From: Microbacterium sp.
GTDB taxonomy: Bacteria > Actinomycetota > Actinomycetes > Actinomycetales > Microbacteriaceae
Direction: 5' to 3'
NCBI GenBank assembly: GCA_013823625.1
Contig: PNMM01000001.1
Span: forward strand, 682,001 to 746,000
DNA: 64,000 nt
The notes beneath the pieces were generated by a model. It saw nothing but the letters and a program-made list of their open reading frames with translations, had not been told where the DNA came from and ran no database searches. Shown here piece after piece: positions 36,390 through 44,701 of this stretch (its first letter is position 1; every line of letters begins with the position of its first letter). The position numbers and the translations under genes are program-made.

Positions 36390-36868
36390 CCTGCCGTGCC
36401 GACGAGGTCTGCGGTGTCGCGCTCACTGTCGGCGGCGAGTGAGGCCTTCCAGTCGACCAGACCTCGCACGACGGCACTGGGGTCGTCAGCAAGAGACTGC
36501 ATCGCGTCGGCCGGAACGAAGTAGTTGAGCGCCACGAACCCACGCACGCGCTCGTCGGGGTCGCTCGCCAGGCGCCTCAAGATGTCGCATGACACGTGCT
36601 CGTTCTTCGCGAGGCACGCCCTAACGCCCGGGTCGGGGTCGTACGACAGCGCTTCATAGACCTCGACCGGCGCGTGGTACGACAAGGCCGCGCTCTCGCG
36701 AATCTTCGGGTTCGGGTCAGTCGCGAGGCGACGGATGCGCGACACCTTTGACGCCGTCACGGCCGGCGACAGAAACTGTGCCACCGGATCGTCTGAGGTC
36801 TGCATCGCCGGGGCCGAATCGGCAAGCTGGCGACGTTGAGCAGGCGTGTTGAAGCGAATGCACGACAT
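36386..36868 (-). CDS. Leucine-rich-repeat-variant (LRV)/HEAT-like repeat protein
   Basis: The protein has 160 residues from ATG 36868. Roughly four 23-25-residue units follow the pattern RRLATDPNPKIRESAALS, YDPDPGVRACLAKN and ASDPDERVRGFVALN, that is DPDPxVRxxxAxN. This is typical of the LRV fold, an all-helical solenoid. There is no catalytic motif, signal peptide or membrane segment, so a protein-binding role is likely. Its promoter box overlaps the region just beyond the stop of the DUF1295 gene. Confidence 0.72.
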   Translation of the reverse strand: MSCIRFNTPAQRRQLADSAPAMQTSDDPVAQFLSPAVTASKVSRIRRLATDPNPKIRESAALSYHAPVEVYEALSYDPDPGVRACLAKNEHVSCDILRRLASDPDERVRGFVALNYFVPADAMQSLADDPSAVVRGLVDWKASLAADSERDTADLVGTAG

Positions 36869-36875
36869 GCCAGTG

Positions 36876-36881
36876 ATGCTA
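36876..36881 (-). promoter_or_regulatory. -10 box of the LRV-repeat gene, leaderless
   Basis: TAGCAT on the minus strand is 7 nt before the ATG at 36868, between that gene and the stop of the DUF1295 gene. Confidence 0.5.
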
Positions 36882-36882
36882 A

Positions 36883-37716
36883 TCAGGCTGCGGGAGCATC
36901 TGCGGTAGCGGCACGGCCGCCACGGGGAATCCACGGCACGAGCATTGACGTGCGGCTCTGGTACTCGGCGTACTCCGGGTACTTGCTCAGCGTGATCTCT
37001 TCCGTGAATCGCGTTGAACCGATGAACAGCGCAGTCAAGAGAATCGGACCGATGATGGTCCAGTGCAGGGCTGCCCCGAGCGCCGCCGCGCCCATGGCAT
37101 ACAAAACCCACCACTGAGCCTGCTCGAAGAAGAAGTTCGGGTGACGGCTCAACCGCCATAGTCCAGAGGTGACGAACCGCTGTGCGGGCTCGTGGCCAGC
37201 AGCGATGGCCGCCTTCTTGGACTGGTGGAAGTTCCACTGCTGTTGGTCGGCAACGAATTCGCCAATCAGGAAGGCGAGAAACAGCGCCGCGAGCGTGAGG
37301 TCAAGAGGTCCGACGGGAACGCTCTGGTTCTCAAAGGCGACAAGCGCGGGCAGTGAGATCAAGAGCAACAGGGCGTTTTGGAAGATGACGATGAAGAGAA
37401 GGTTGAAGATGTGGAACTGGCCCGCCGTCATCCGCTCACGCAAGATCGGCCAGCGATAGTCTTCGACTCCGCTGTAGCCACCCTTGCGAGCAAAGTTGAA
37501 GGTCAAGCGCGCGCCCCACAGGGCGACGAGTACCGTCATGATCGTGAGTCGCGGGTCGGTGAAACCCGTCCCAGCCCAGAATACGGCCACGTACACCACC
37601 GGAACGATCGACCAGATTCTGTCGACCCACGAGTGATCTCCGGTCAGCAGTGACGCGACCCAAGTAAATAGGCTGACGCCGGCAGCGATGCCGAGAACAA
37701 TGACGACGGTGTCCAT
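36883..37716 (-). CDS. DUF1295 / steroid-5-alpha-reductase-like membrane protein
   Basis: The protein has 277 residues and about seven membrane segments. The conserved C-terminal part includes RFVTSGLWRLSRHPNFFFEQAQWW and, near the end, RFTEEITLSKYPEYAEYQ. This NADPH-binding fold is shared with ICMT and steroid 5-alpha reductases. Bacterial DUF1295 members are mostly uncharacterised. TACTCT (37724-37729) lies 7 nt before the ATG. Confidence 0.85.
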   Translation of the reverse strand: MDTVVIVLGIAAGVSLFTWVASLLTGDHSWVDRIWSIVPVVYVAVFWAGTGFTDPRLTIMTVLVALWGARLTFNFARKGGYSGVEDYRWPILRERMTAGQFHIFNLLFIVIFQNALLLLISLPALVAFENQSVPVGPLDLTLAALFLAFLIGEFVADQQQWNFHQSKKAAIAAGHEPAQRFVTSGLWRLSRHPNFFFEQAQWWVLYAMGAAALGAALHWTIIGPILLTALFIGSTRFTEEITLSKYPEYAEYQSRTSMLVPWIPRGGRAATADAPAA

Positions 37717-37723
37717 GGCTGAC

Positions 37724-37729
37724 AGAGTA
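37724..37729 (-). promoter_or_regulatory. -10 box of the DUF1295 gene, leaderless
   Basis: TACTCT on the minus strand is 7 nt before the ATG at 37716. It is divergent from the phosphatidyltransferase box 37 bp away. Confidence 0.5.
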
Positions 37730-37765
37730 GTGCCGCTCGGCCCGCTCTCACACGCCCCGCCTCGA

Positions 37766-37771
37766 TAGACT
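37766..37771 (+). promoter_or_regulatory. -10 box of the CDP-alcohol phosphatidyltransferase gene, leaderless
   Basis: TAGACT lies 7 nt before GTG 37779. Confidence 0.5.
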
Positions 37772-37778
37772 CACGAAC

Positions 37779-38435
37779 GTGTCGCAGCCGCAGAGCACTC
37801 CCGATCACGATGCACTGGTGGTCAGCGATCGCGTGCTCACGGTGCCCAACGCGCTCAGCGCGCTTCGCATTCTTCTCGTGCCGGTGTTTCTCGTGTTGGT
37901 GCTGGCCGGTCTCGACCTTGCCGCACTCATCGTCATCATCGTGTCGAGCCTGAGCGACTTTCTTGACGGCGTTATTGCGCGGCGCTTCTCGCAAATGACC
38001 AAACTCGGCCAGCTGCTCGATCCGGCCGCCGATCGGCTGTTTATCTTCGCTGCCGTCATCGCTCTCGCCGTGCGCGAGGTCGTGCCGTGGTGGGTCGTCG
38101 CGGTGATTGTGGGTCGCGACGTCTTTCTTGGCGTGCTCGGTCTCGTGCTCGCGCAGCACGGTTATGGTCCGCTTCCTGTTCATCACTTGGGCAAGGTTGC
38201 GACGTTTGCGCTCTTCTACGCCCTGCCGATCCTTGTGCTCGGGCAAGCGTTTCCCGAAGTGCAACCCGTCAGTGATCCGATCGGCTGGGCGTTCACCCTC
38301 TGGGGCGCGTTCCTCTATTGGTGGGCGGGCATCCTCTACCTTCGCCAAACGCGAGAGTTAACCTCGAAAACCCCGCAATCGTCCTCCGACGCATCAGATA
38401 CGCTGGGCGTTCAAAGGAGGTCGATCGATGGCTGA
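37779..38435 (+). CDS. CDP-alcohol phosphatidyltransferase (PgsA/cardiolipin-synthase type)
   Basis: The enzyme has 218 residues from GTG 37779. The family signature DxxDGxxAR...GxxxDxxxD is intact as SDFLDGVIARR ... KLGQLLDPAAD at about 65-90. Six or so membrane segments surround it. It transfers a phosphatidyl group from CDP-diacylglycerol to an alcohol such as glycerol phosphate, phosphatidylglycerol or inositol phosphate; the acceptor cannot be read. Its end overlaps the FHA gene by 8 nt. Neighbouring phospholipid genes are absent. Confidence 0.88.
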   Translation: MSQPQSTPDHDALVVSDRVLTVPNALSALRILLVPVFLVLVLAGLDLAALIVIIVSSLSDFLDGVIARRFSQMTKLGQLLDPAADRLFIFAAVIALAVREVVPWWVVAVIVGRDVFLGVLGLVLAQHGYGPLPVHHLGKVATFALFYALPILVLGQAFPEVQPVSDPIGWAFTLWGAFLYWWAGILYLRQTRELTSKTPQSSSDASDTLGVQRRSIDG

Positions 38436-38907
38436 TTCCGCGCCCGACGAGCACGACGGCGCCACTGCGGGCGCGTACCGGCCGCACGAGACGACGGTGC
38501 ACTATGGGCCCGAGTTCGCGGCGCAACTCGCCGCGCTCGAGGCGGGTGTCAGCCCCGAAGAGCACGAAGTGATCGGTGCTCTGCCCTCAGGGTCAGCCTT
38601 GCTCATCGTCCGCACGGGGCCGAACGCCGGCGCGCGGTTCTTGCTCGACGCCGACGTCACGGTAGCCGGCCGCCACCCCGAGGCCGACATCTTTCTCGAC
38701 GACGTCACCGTTTCGCGCAAGCACGCAGCGTTCTTGCGCAGCGGCACGACCTTCTCGGTTCGCGACCTTGGCTCGCTCAACGGCACGTTTATGGCGGGTG
38801 AGCGAATTGGCGACACTGTCGTCATGACCGATGGGTGCGAAGTGCAGGTCGGCAAGTTTCACTTGACGTTCTACGCGTCGCGCATCGACCTCAGCACGGG
38901 CGCCTGA
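38428..38907 (+). CDS. garA: FHA-domain metabolic regulator GarA/OdhI
   Basis: The protein has 159 residues with an excellent AAAGGAGG (38413-38420) 7 nt before the ATG. An N-terminal phospho-switch ETTV (Thr22/Thr23, RPHETTVHY) precedes an FHA domain (about 60-145; GRHPEADIFLDDVTVSRKHAAF). In mycobacteria and corynebacteria the unphosphorylated protein inhibits 2-oxoglutarate dehydrogenase, and phosphorylation of the ETT motif by PknG/PknB relieves this. The gene order garA-ftsR-merR matches those genera. TACGCT at 38399-38404 may be its own -10. Confidence 0.9.
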   Translation: MADSAPDEHDGATAGAYRPHETTVHYGPEFAAQLAALEAGVSPEEHEVIGALPSGSALLIVRTGPNAGARFLLDADVTVAGRHPEADIFLDDVTVSRKHAAFLRSGTTFSVRDLGSLNGTFMAGERIGDTVVMTDGCEVQVGKFHLTFYASRIDLSTGA

Positions 38908-39611
38908 TGGTGGCGCGGTCTGCGGCCGCCACGACGCGTTCGTCAACGGCAGTCGGCTTGCTCAGCATCGGGCAGGTGTTGGCAAAACTGACGCCAGAGT
39001 TTCCTGATCTCACGCCTTCTAAACTGCGTTTTCTTGAAGAACAGCAACTGGTCTCACCCGAACGCACCGAGTCGGGGTATCGAAAATTCTCCGCGGCAGA
39101 TGTTGACCGATTGCGCTTCATCCTCACGATGCAGCGCGACCACTTCTTGCGGCTGAAAGTCATTCGCGGCTACCTCGATGAGATCGAGGCAGGGCGTACC
39201 CCCGCGTTGCTCGCGAGCGGCACGGTGCCGAGCTCGATCCTCGTGACGGAACGCCGCTACACCCGTGCAGAGCTCGTTCGCGAAGCAGGAGCAAGCCCCT
39301 CGTTGCTGACCGACGCGATTTCCGCGTCACTTCTCTCGGCCGCCGAGACCTTCGGAGACGAAGCCGTTCAGGTTCTGAAAGCACTCGTCGAACTGCAGCG
39401 TTCCGGCATTGAGCCGCGACACTTGCGGGGTTTTCGTGCCGCTGCGGAGCGCGAACTGGGCCTGATCGAGAGCGCACTGATTCCGGTGTCTCGACGAAAC
39501 GATCCGTCGAGCCGCGCTAAGGCTGCTGAGCTTGCCCGCGAGATCGCGGGTCAACTCGAAGTTGTGCGCTCGAGTCTCATCCGTTCGGCGCTCGGCAAGC
39601 TACAGTCATAG
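38907..39611 (+). CDS. ftsR: MerR-family division regulator FtsR
   Basis: The protein has 234 residues from ATG 38907, sharing one base with the garA stop (TGATG). The MerR DNA-binding domain (about 17-85) reads LLSIGQVLAKLTPEFPDLTPSKLRFLEEQQLVSP. A helical C-terminal region replaces the usual ligand domain. In Corynebacterium the homologue beside odhI activates ftsZ. The coupling with garA therefore links carbon metabolism and division control. Confidence 0.87.
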   Translation: MVARSAAATTRSSTAVGLLSIGQVLAKLTPEFPDLTPSKLRFLEEQQLVSPERTESGYRKFSAADVDRLRFILTMQRDHFLRLKVIRGYLDEIEAGRTPALLASGTVPSSILVTERRYTRAELVREAGASPSLLTDAISASLLSAAETFGDEAVQVLKALVELQRSGIEPRHLRGFRAAAERELGLIESALIPVSRRNDPSSRAKAAELAREIAGQLEVVRSSLIRSALGKLQS

Positions 39612-39728
39612 TCGTGCCCGACACGCCGAGGTGTTCGAGCGAATGTCTCCGGTCGATGTGCGACGTCTCGCTACTCTGAACGGCGTGGCACCAACTGTCA
39701 CGTTAATGATGAAGGTTAGGTAGGGGTC

Positions 39729-40265
39729 ATGACCGACGCTGACGATCGTTACGACCTCGGGTTGCTCTTCACTGACGGAATGCCCGAGCTCGACGACCAG
39801 GCGGGGTATCGCGGCGCCGTTGCAGCACGCGCAGCCGGCATCTCGTATCGTCAGCTCGACTACTGGGCACGTACCGAACTCGTCGAACCGACAGTTCGCG
39901 GTGCCGCCGGCTCGGGAACGCAGCGGCTGTATGGCTTTCGCGACATCCTCGTTCTCAAGCTCGTCAAGAGACTCCTCGACACGGGCATTTCGCTTCAGCA
40001 AATTCGCACGGCGGTCAACCAGCTGCGCGAGGCGGGCGTCAATGACCTCGCCCAGACGACCCTCATGAGTGATGGCGCGAGTGTTTACCTGTGCACGAGC
40101 GATGACGAAGTCATCGACCTGGTTAGTCGCGGCCAAGGTGTGTTCGGCATCGCGGTCGGCAAGGTCTTGCGCGAGGTCGAGAGCTCGCTCGTCGCGCTTG
40201 ACGCGACCGCCGTGGCTGACCCGAGTGACGAACTCGCGGCCCGTCGCGCATCGCGCGCTTCCTAG
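39729..40265 (+). CDS. MerR-family regulator (Rv1830-like)
   Basis: The protein has 178 residues. The MerR domain (about 26-95) contains AARAAGISYRQLDYWARTELVEP and QRLYGFRDILVLKLVKRLLD. A short C-terminal domain has SDDEVIDLVSRGQGVFGIAVGK. In mycobacteria a bifunctional nuclease gene lies between the two merR genes; here only 117 bp separate them. A TTAGGT/AGGGG stretch just before the ATG could be promoter or ribosome site. Confidence 0.85.
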   Translation: MTDADDRYDLGLLFTDGMPELDDQAGYRGAVAARAAGISYRQLDYWARTELVEPTVRGAAGSGTQRLYGFRDILVLKLVKRLLDTGISLQQIRTAVNQLREAGVNDLAQTTLMSDGASVYLCTSDDEVIDLVSRGQGVFGIAVGKVLREVESSLVALDATAVADPSDELAARRASRAS

Positions 40266-40296
40266 CGTCGCGCACCCTCGAGCGGCTTGCGCTAGC

Positions 40297-41100
40297 TCAG
40301 AGGTTTGAGAACTCGCCCATCTTCGCGGTGCGCATGATTCGTTCGAGCAGCTGGTCAAAGTTGCGGGCCATTTCTTGCGCGCTGTCTCCCGGCCACACAT
40401 GCAAGGGCTTGGCCGCACCCTGAGCTTGTTGCAACGAGGTGCGCTCGGGCAACTGTGGCGCGAGCACGAGGGGGCCGAACATGTCACGCAATTCTTTGAT
40501 GCGGAACTGGTGCTCGAGCGACTGCACGCGCGCACGGTTCACGATGATGCCGAGCGGCTGCAAGCGCGGGGAGAGCCCACGGCGAATCTCCTCGATGGCT
40601 CGCAGGGCGCGATCGGCGGCCGCGACCGAGAACAGGCCTGGTTCGGTCACGACGACGACGCGATCGCTGGCCGCCCAAGCGGTGCGAGTGAGCGCGTTGA
40701 GTGACGGTGCGCAGTCAACGAGAACCAGGTCGTAGTCGGCTTCAACGTGAGCGAGCGCTTCTTCGAGCTTCCAGATCTCGCGGATGCTCGGGTGCGGTCC
40801 GTCGAAATTGATGGCGCTCGGGCTCCCGATCATGACATCGACGGTTCCGGGTCTACCCCGTGTCCAGCCGCTCGGGGCGATGGCCTGACGAACGGTGCGT
40901 TCTTTGGGTGAGGCCAGCACATCGGCGACAGTGAGGTGGCCGGCGACCTGAATGTCCATGCCGGTCGACGCGTCTGACTGCGGATCGAGATCGACCACGA
41001 GCGTACGGAGCCCATGAGAGAAGGCCGCTGACGCCAAACCTAGCGTCACCGTTGTTTTGCCCACGCCCCCCTTGAGAGAGCTGATGCTCAGTACGTGCAC
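40297..41100 (-). CDS. ParA/Soj-like ATPase (orphan)
   Basis: The protein has 267 residues from GTG 41100, chosen because the ParA fold begins at once (HVLSISSLKGGVGKTTVTLG, deviant Walker A) and a TAGGGT box lies 8 nt upstream. Walker A' LVVDLDPQSDAS and VLVDCAPSLNALT are intact. No parB or parS-like partner is nearby, so it is not the main chromosomal ParA. It may be a PldP-like division or positioning ATPase. It is divergent from pyruvate carboxylase. Confidence 0.84.
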   Translation of the reverse strand: MHVLSISSLKGGVGKTTVTLGLASAAFSHGLRTLVVDLDPQSDASTGMDIQVAGHLTVADVLASPKERTVRQAIAPSGWTRGRPGTVDVMIGSPSAINFDGPHPSIREIWKLEEALAHVEADYDLVLVDCAPSLNALTRTAWAASDRVVVVTEPGLFSVAAADRALRAIEEIRRGLSPRLQPLGIIVNRARVQSLEHQFRIKELRDMFGPLVLAPQLPERTSLQQAQGAAKPLHVWPGDSAQEMARNFDQLLERIMRTAKMGEFSNL

Positions 41101-41108
41101 GAGTAACG

Positions 41109-41114
41109 ACCCTA
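41109..41114 (-). promoter_or_regulatory. -10 box of the ParA-like gene, leaderless
   Basis: TAGGGT on the minus strand is 8 nt before the GTG at 41100. Confidence 0.45.
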
Positions 41115-41212
41115 CCTTCACTAGTGTGGAGAAGCGCGCATGCGCACCGACCTCGGCCCGCCACCACCGGAGCCACGTCGACCCCGACCCGGGCCGATTC
41201 CGAGAGGACACG

Positions 41213-44200
41213 ATGTTTCGGAAGATCCTTGTAGCCAACCGCGGAGAGATCGCCATCCGCGCGTTCCGTGCCGCCTACGAACTGGGAGCCAAGACGGTCG
41301 CCGTCTTCCCCTATGAAGACCGCAACTCGATGCACCGGCTGAAGGCTGACGAGGCGTACCAGATTGGCGAGCCGGGGCATCCCGTACGCGCTTACCTCGA
41401 CGTGGCCGAAATCATCCGCGTTGCGAAGCTGTCGGGTGCGGACGCGATTTACCCTGGCTATGGATTCTTGAGCGAGAACCCCGACCTCGCGCAAGCGGCG
41501 GCAGACGCGGGAATTGCGTTCATCGGCCCTCCCCGCTCGGTTCTCGAGATGGCCGGCAACAAGGTCACGGCAAAAGAGCACGCCATCGCCGCGGGCGTTC
41601 CGGTGCTCAAGTCGAGCCCGGCCACGACTGACATGGCGGTGCTGATCGCCGCGGCCGACGAGATTGGGTTCCCCATCTTCGCCAAGGCTGTCGCTGGTGG
41701 TGGCGGTCGAGGGATGCGCCGCGTCGAGAAGCGTGACGATCTTCCTGCGGCCCTCGAAGCGGCGATGCGCGAAGCCGATAGTGCTTTCGGTGACCCGACG
41801 ATGTTCGTCGAACAAGCCGTCGTTCGCCCTCGTCACATCGAGGTGCAGATTCTCGCCGATGCCACGGGCGAAACCGTCCACTTGTTTGAGCGCGACTGCT
41901 CGGTGCAGCGTCGACACCAGAAGGTCATCGAGATCGCTCCGGCGCCCAACCTTGACGAAACCACCCGCCAGCAGATGTACCGCGACGCTGTAGCGTTCGC
42001 CAGGTCGATCGGGTATGTCAACGCAGGAACAGTCGAGTTCTTGCTCGACACCGCCGGTGAACGGGCTGGCGAGCATGTCTTCATTGAGATGAACCCGCGC
42101 ATTCAGGTCGAACACACCGTGACCGAAGAGGTCACCGATGTCGACCTCGTGCAATCTCAGATGCGCATTGCCTACGGGCAGACACTCGCCGAGTTGGGGC
42201 TGCTCCAAGAACAGATTCACTTGCGCGGCGCCGCCCTGCAGTGCCGCATCACGACAGAAGACCCGGCGAGCGGGTTCCGCCCTGACACCGGCAAAATCAC
42301 GACCTACCGTTCTCCCGGTGGAGCCGGCGTTCGTCTCGATGGCGGCACCATTGCGTCGGGAGCACAGATCTCACCGCACTTCGACTCGATGCTCGCGAAG
42401 ATGACGTGCCGGGGTCGCGACTTCACCTCGGCAGTGTCACGAGCGCGGCGCGGGCTGGCTGAGTTTCGCATCCGTGGCGTGACCACCAACATTCCGTTCT
42501 TGCAAGCCGTGCTTGACGATCCGGCGTTTCAGGCTGGCGATCTCAGCACGTCATTCATCGACGAGCGCCCGCACCTCGTGCGTACGAGTCCGTCGAAAGA
42601 CCGCGGCACCAAGATGCTCGCGTGGCTCGCCGACGTAACCGTCAACCAGCCCAACGGGGCCGGGGTCGGCGTCATCGATCCTGCCGTCAAGTTGCCCGCC
42701 GTTGATCTCTCGGTGCCCGCTCCCGACGGTTCGCGGCAGCGGCTCCTCGCGCTGGGCCCGGAAGGCTTCGCGTCAGCTCTGCGGCAGCAGACGGCGCTGG
42801 CGGTGACCGACTCGACGTTCCGCGATGCCCACCAATCTCTTTTGGCAACCCGCGTGCGCACGACCGATCTCGTGCAGGTCTTGCCGCACGTTGCTCGCCT
42901 GACGCCTGGGCTCTTGAGCGTTGAAGCGTGGGGCGGCGCCACTTACGACGTCGCGTTGCGCTTCCTCGGTGAAGACCCGTGGCAACGCCTTGCGGCGATG
43001 CGCGAAGCCCTCCCGAACGTCGCTATTCAAATGCTGCTTCGTGGGCGGAACACGGTGGGTTACACGCCGTACCCCACCGAAGTGACTGACGCGTTCGTGG
43101 CCGAGGCTGCGGCAACCGGCATCGACATCTTCCGCATCTTCGATGCGCTCAATGATGTCGATCAGATGCGCCCGGCGATCGACGCGGTGCTCGGCACCGG
43201 CACAACGATCGCCGAAGTGGGCATGTGCTACACGGGCAATCTGCTCGACCCGGCAGAAGACCTGTACACGCTGGACTACTACTTGCGGCTCGCCGAGCAG
43301 ATCGTGAAGTCGGGCGCGCACATCATCGCGCTCAAAGACATGGCGGGCCTCTTGCGGGCGGGCGCGGCTGAGAAGCTCGTAGCGGCCCTCCGCGAGCGAT
43401 TTGACCTTCCCGTGCATGTGCACACGCACGACACGGCTGGAGGCCAACTGGCGACCCTCCTGGCCGCGTCGCGAGCCGGAGCCGACGCCGTCGATGCCGC
43501 GAGCGCGCCGATGGCGGGCACGACATCTCAACCGTCGCTCTCGGCTCTTGTCGCGGCTCTTGAGCACACGGATCGAGACACGGGTCTCGGCCTTGGGCTG
43601 GTGGCCGACCTCGAGCCCTATTGGGAGTCCGTGCGCCGCGCCTACGCGCCGTTCGAGTCCGGAATTCCCGGGCCGACGGGCCGTGTTTACACGCACGAGA
43701 TTCCGGGCGGCCAGTTGTCGAACCTGAGGCAGCAAGCCATTGCGCTGGGGCTCGGCGACCGCTTCGAGGTCATCGAAGACTGGTACGCCGCGGCCAATCG
43801 CATTCTCGGTCGTCCGACCAAGGTGACTCCCTCGTCGAAGGTCGTGGGAGACCTGGCCTTGCAGATGGCGGCAGCCGGTGCCGACCCCGTCGACTTCGAA
43901 GAGAACCCTCAGAACTACGACATTCCTGACTCAGTCATCGGCTTCATGGCCGGCGAGTTGGGTGATCTGCCGGGCGGATGGCCAGAGCCGTTCCGCAGCA
44001 AGGTTTTGGCGGGCCGAACAGTGAAGATCGGCACGACGCCGATCACCGACGACCAGCGTGCGAAGCTCTCGGGCAGCACCGACGACCGACGTCTCGTGCT
44101 CAACCAGTTGCTTTTTCCGCAGCCCACCCAACAGTTCTTGCAAGTGCGTGAGCAATACGGCGACCTGTCGGTGCTCACGACGCCTGACTACCTGTATGGC

Positions 44201-44614
44201 CTCCGACCGGGAGTTGAACACTCGATCGAGATTGAACAAGGTGTCAGCCTTCTCGTGAGCCTCGAAGCCATCGGTGAGCCGGATGAGAAGGGCATGCGCA
44301 GTGTCATGGCGACCCTCAACGGTCAGCTGCGGCCCATTACGGTGCGTGACCGCAGTGTCGCGGTCGATGCCGCGAGCGCTGAGAAAGCCGATCTTGGCCA
44401 GCCGGGCCAGATCGCCGCGCCGTTCATGGGTGTCGTCACACTGCATGTCGCCGAGGGCGATCGCGTACAGGCGGGCCAGGCTGTCGCCACGATCGAAGCC
44501 ATGAAGATGGAAGCGGCCATCACCACTCCGGTTTCTGGTGTTGTGCAGCGGCGGGCGATTCCCACGACGCAGCAGTGCGAAGCGGGAGACTTGCTCGTTG
44601 TCATCGCGGAGTAG
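41213..44614 (+). CDS. pyc: Pyruvate carboxylase
   Basis: The enzyme has 1133 residues from ATG 41213, with GAGAGGA 4 nt upstream. Order: biotin carboxylase (1 to about 450; RKILVANRGEIAIRAF, AVAGGGGRGMR), carboxyltransferase HMGL-like barrel (about 530-800; DSTFRDAHQSLLATRVR), PYC/OADA region, and a C-terminal biotinyl domain with Lys1098 in EAMKMEAA. It carboxylates pyruvate to oxaloacetate with ATP and bicarbonate, the main anaplerotic step. The length is normal for the single-chain form. Confidence 0.96.
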   Translation: MFRKILVANRGEIAIRAFRAAYELGAKTVAVFPYEDRNSMHRLKADEAYQIGEPGHPVRAYLDVAEIIRVAKLSGADAIYPGYGFLSENPDLAQAAADAGIAFIGPPRSVLEMAGNKVTAKEHAIAAGVPVLKSSPATTDMAVLIAAADEIGFPIFAKAVAGGGGRGMRRVEKRDDLPAALEAAMREADSAFGDPTMFVEQAVVRPRHIEVQILADATGETVHLFERDCSVQRRHQKVIEIAPAPNLDETTRQQMYRDAVAFARSIGYVNAGTVEFLLDTAGERAGEHVFIEMNPRIQVEHTVTEEVTDVDLVQSQMRIAYGQTLAELGLLQEQIHLRGAALQCRITTEDPASGFRPDTGKITTYRSPGGAGVRLDGGTIASGAQISPHFDSMLAKMTCRGRDFTSAVSRARRGLAEFRIRGVTTNIPFLQAVLDDPAFQAGDLSTSFIDERPHLVRTSPSKDRGTKMLAWLADVTVNQPNGAGVGVIDPAVKLPAVDLSVPAPDGSRQRLLALGPEGFASALRQQTALAVTDSTFRDAHQSLLATRVRTTDLVQVLPHVARLTPGLLSVEAWGGATYDVALRFLGEDPWQRLAAMREALPNVAIQMLLRGRNTVGYTPYPTEVTDAFVAEAAATGIDIFRIFDALNDVDQMRPAIDAVLGTGTTIAEVGMCYTGNLLDPAEDLYTLDYYLRLAEQIVKSGAHIIALKDMAGLLRAGAAEKLVAALRERFDLPVHVHTHDTAGGQLATLLAASRAGADAVDAASAPMAGTTSQPSLSALVAALEHTDRDTGLGLGLVADLEPYWESVRRAYAPFESGIPGPTGRVYTHEIPGGQLSNLRQQAIALGLGDRFEVIEDWYAAANRILGRPTKVTPSSKVVGDLALQMAAAGADPVDFEENPQNYDIPDSVIGFMAGELGDLPGGWPEPFRSKVLAGRTVKIGTTPITDDQRAKLSGSTDDRRLVLNQLLFPQPTQQFLQVREQYGDLSVLTTPDYLYGLRPGVEHSIEIEQGVSLLVSLEAIGEPDEKGMRSVMATLNGQLRPITVRDRSVAVDAASAEKADLGQPGQIAAPFMGVVTLHVAEGDRVQAGQAVATIEAMKMEAAITTPVSGVVQRRAIPTTQQCEAGDLLVVIAE

Positions 44615-44661
44615 TCCACTGCCGCTCGGCGTCTTCAGAGTTCGGCGTCAGCGCGCACGGC

Positions 44662-44667
44662 TAGAAT
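44662..44667 (+). promoter_or_regulatory. -10 box of the MinD/ParA-like gene
   Basis: TAGAAT overlaps an ATG at 44666, so that codon should lie upstream of the transcript start (about 44675). This is why GTG 44702 is preferred as the start. Confidence 0.45.
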
Positions 44668-44701
44668 GAGCATTCTGTCGATCCCAAAGAGAGTTGCTCC
44701 A

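Noticed and set aside
44666-44701. ATG 44666 as start of the MinD/ParA-like protein
   Set aside because: It overlaps a good TAGAAT box, so it is probably outside the transcript; GTG 44702 has a purine-rich site upstream. This remains a moderate-confidence choice.
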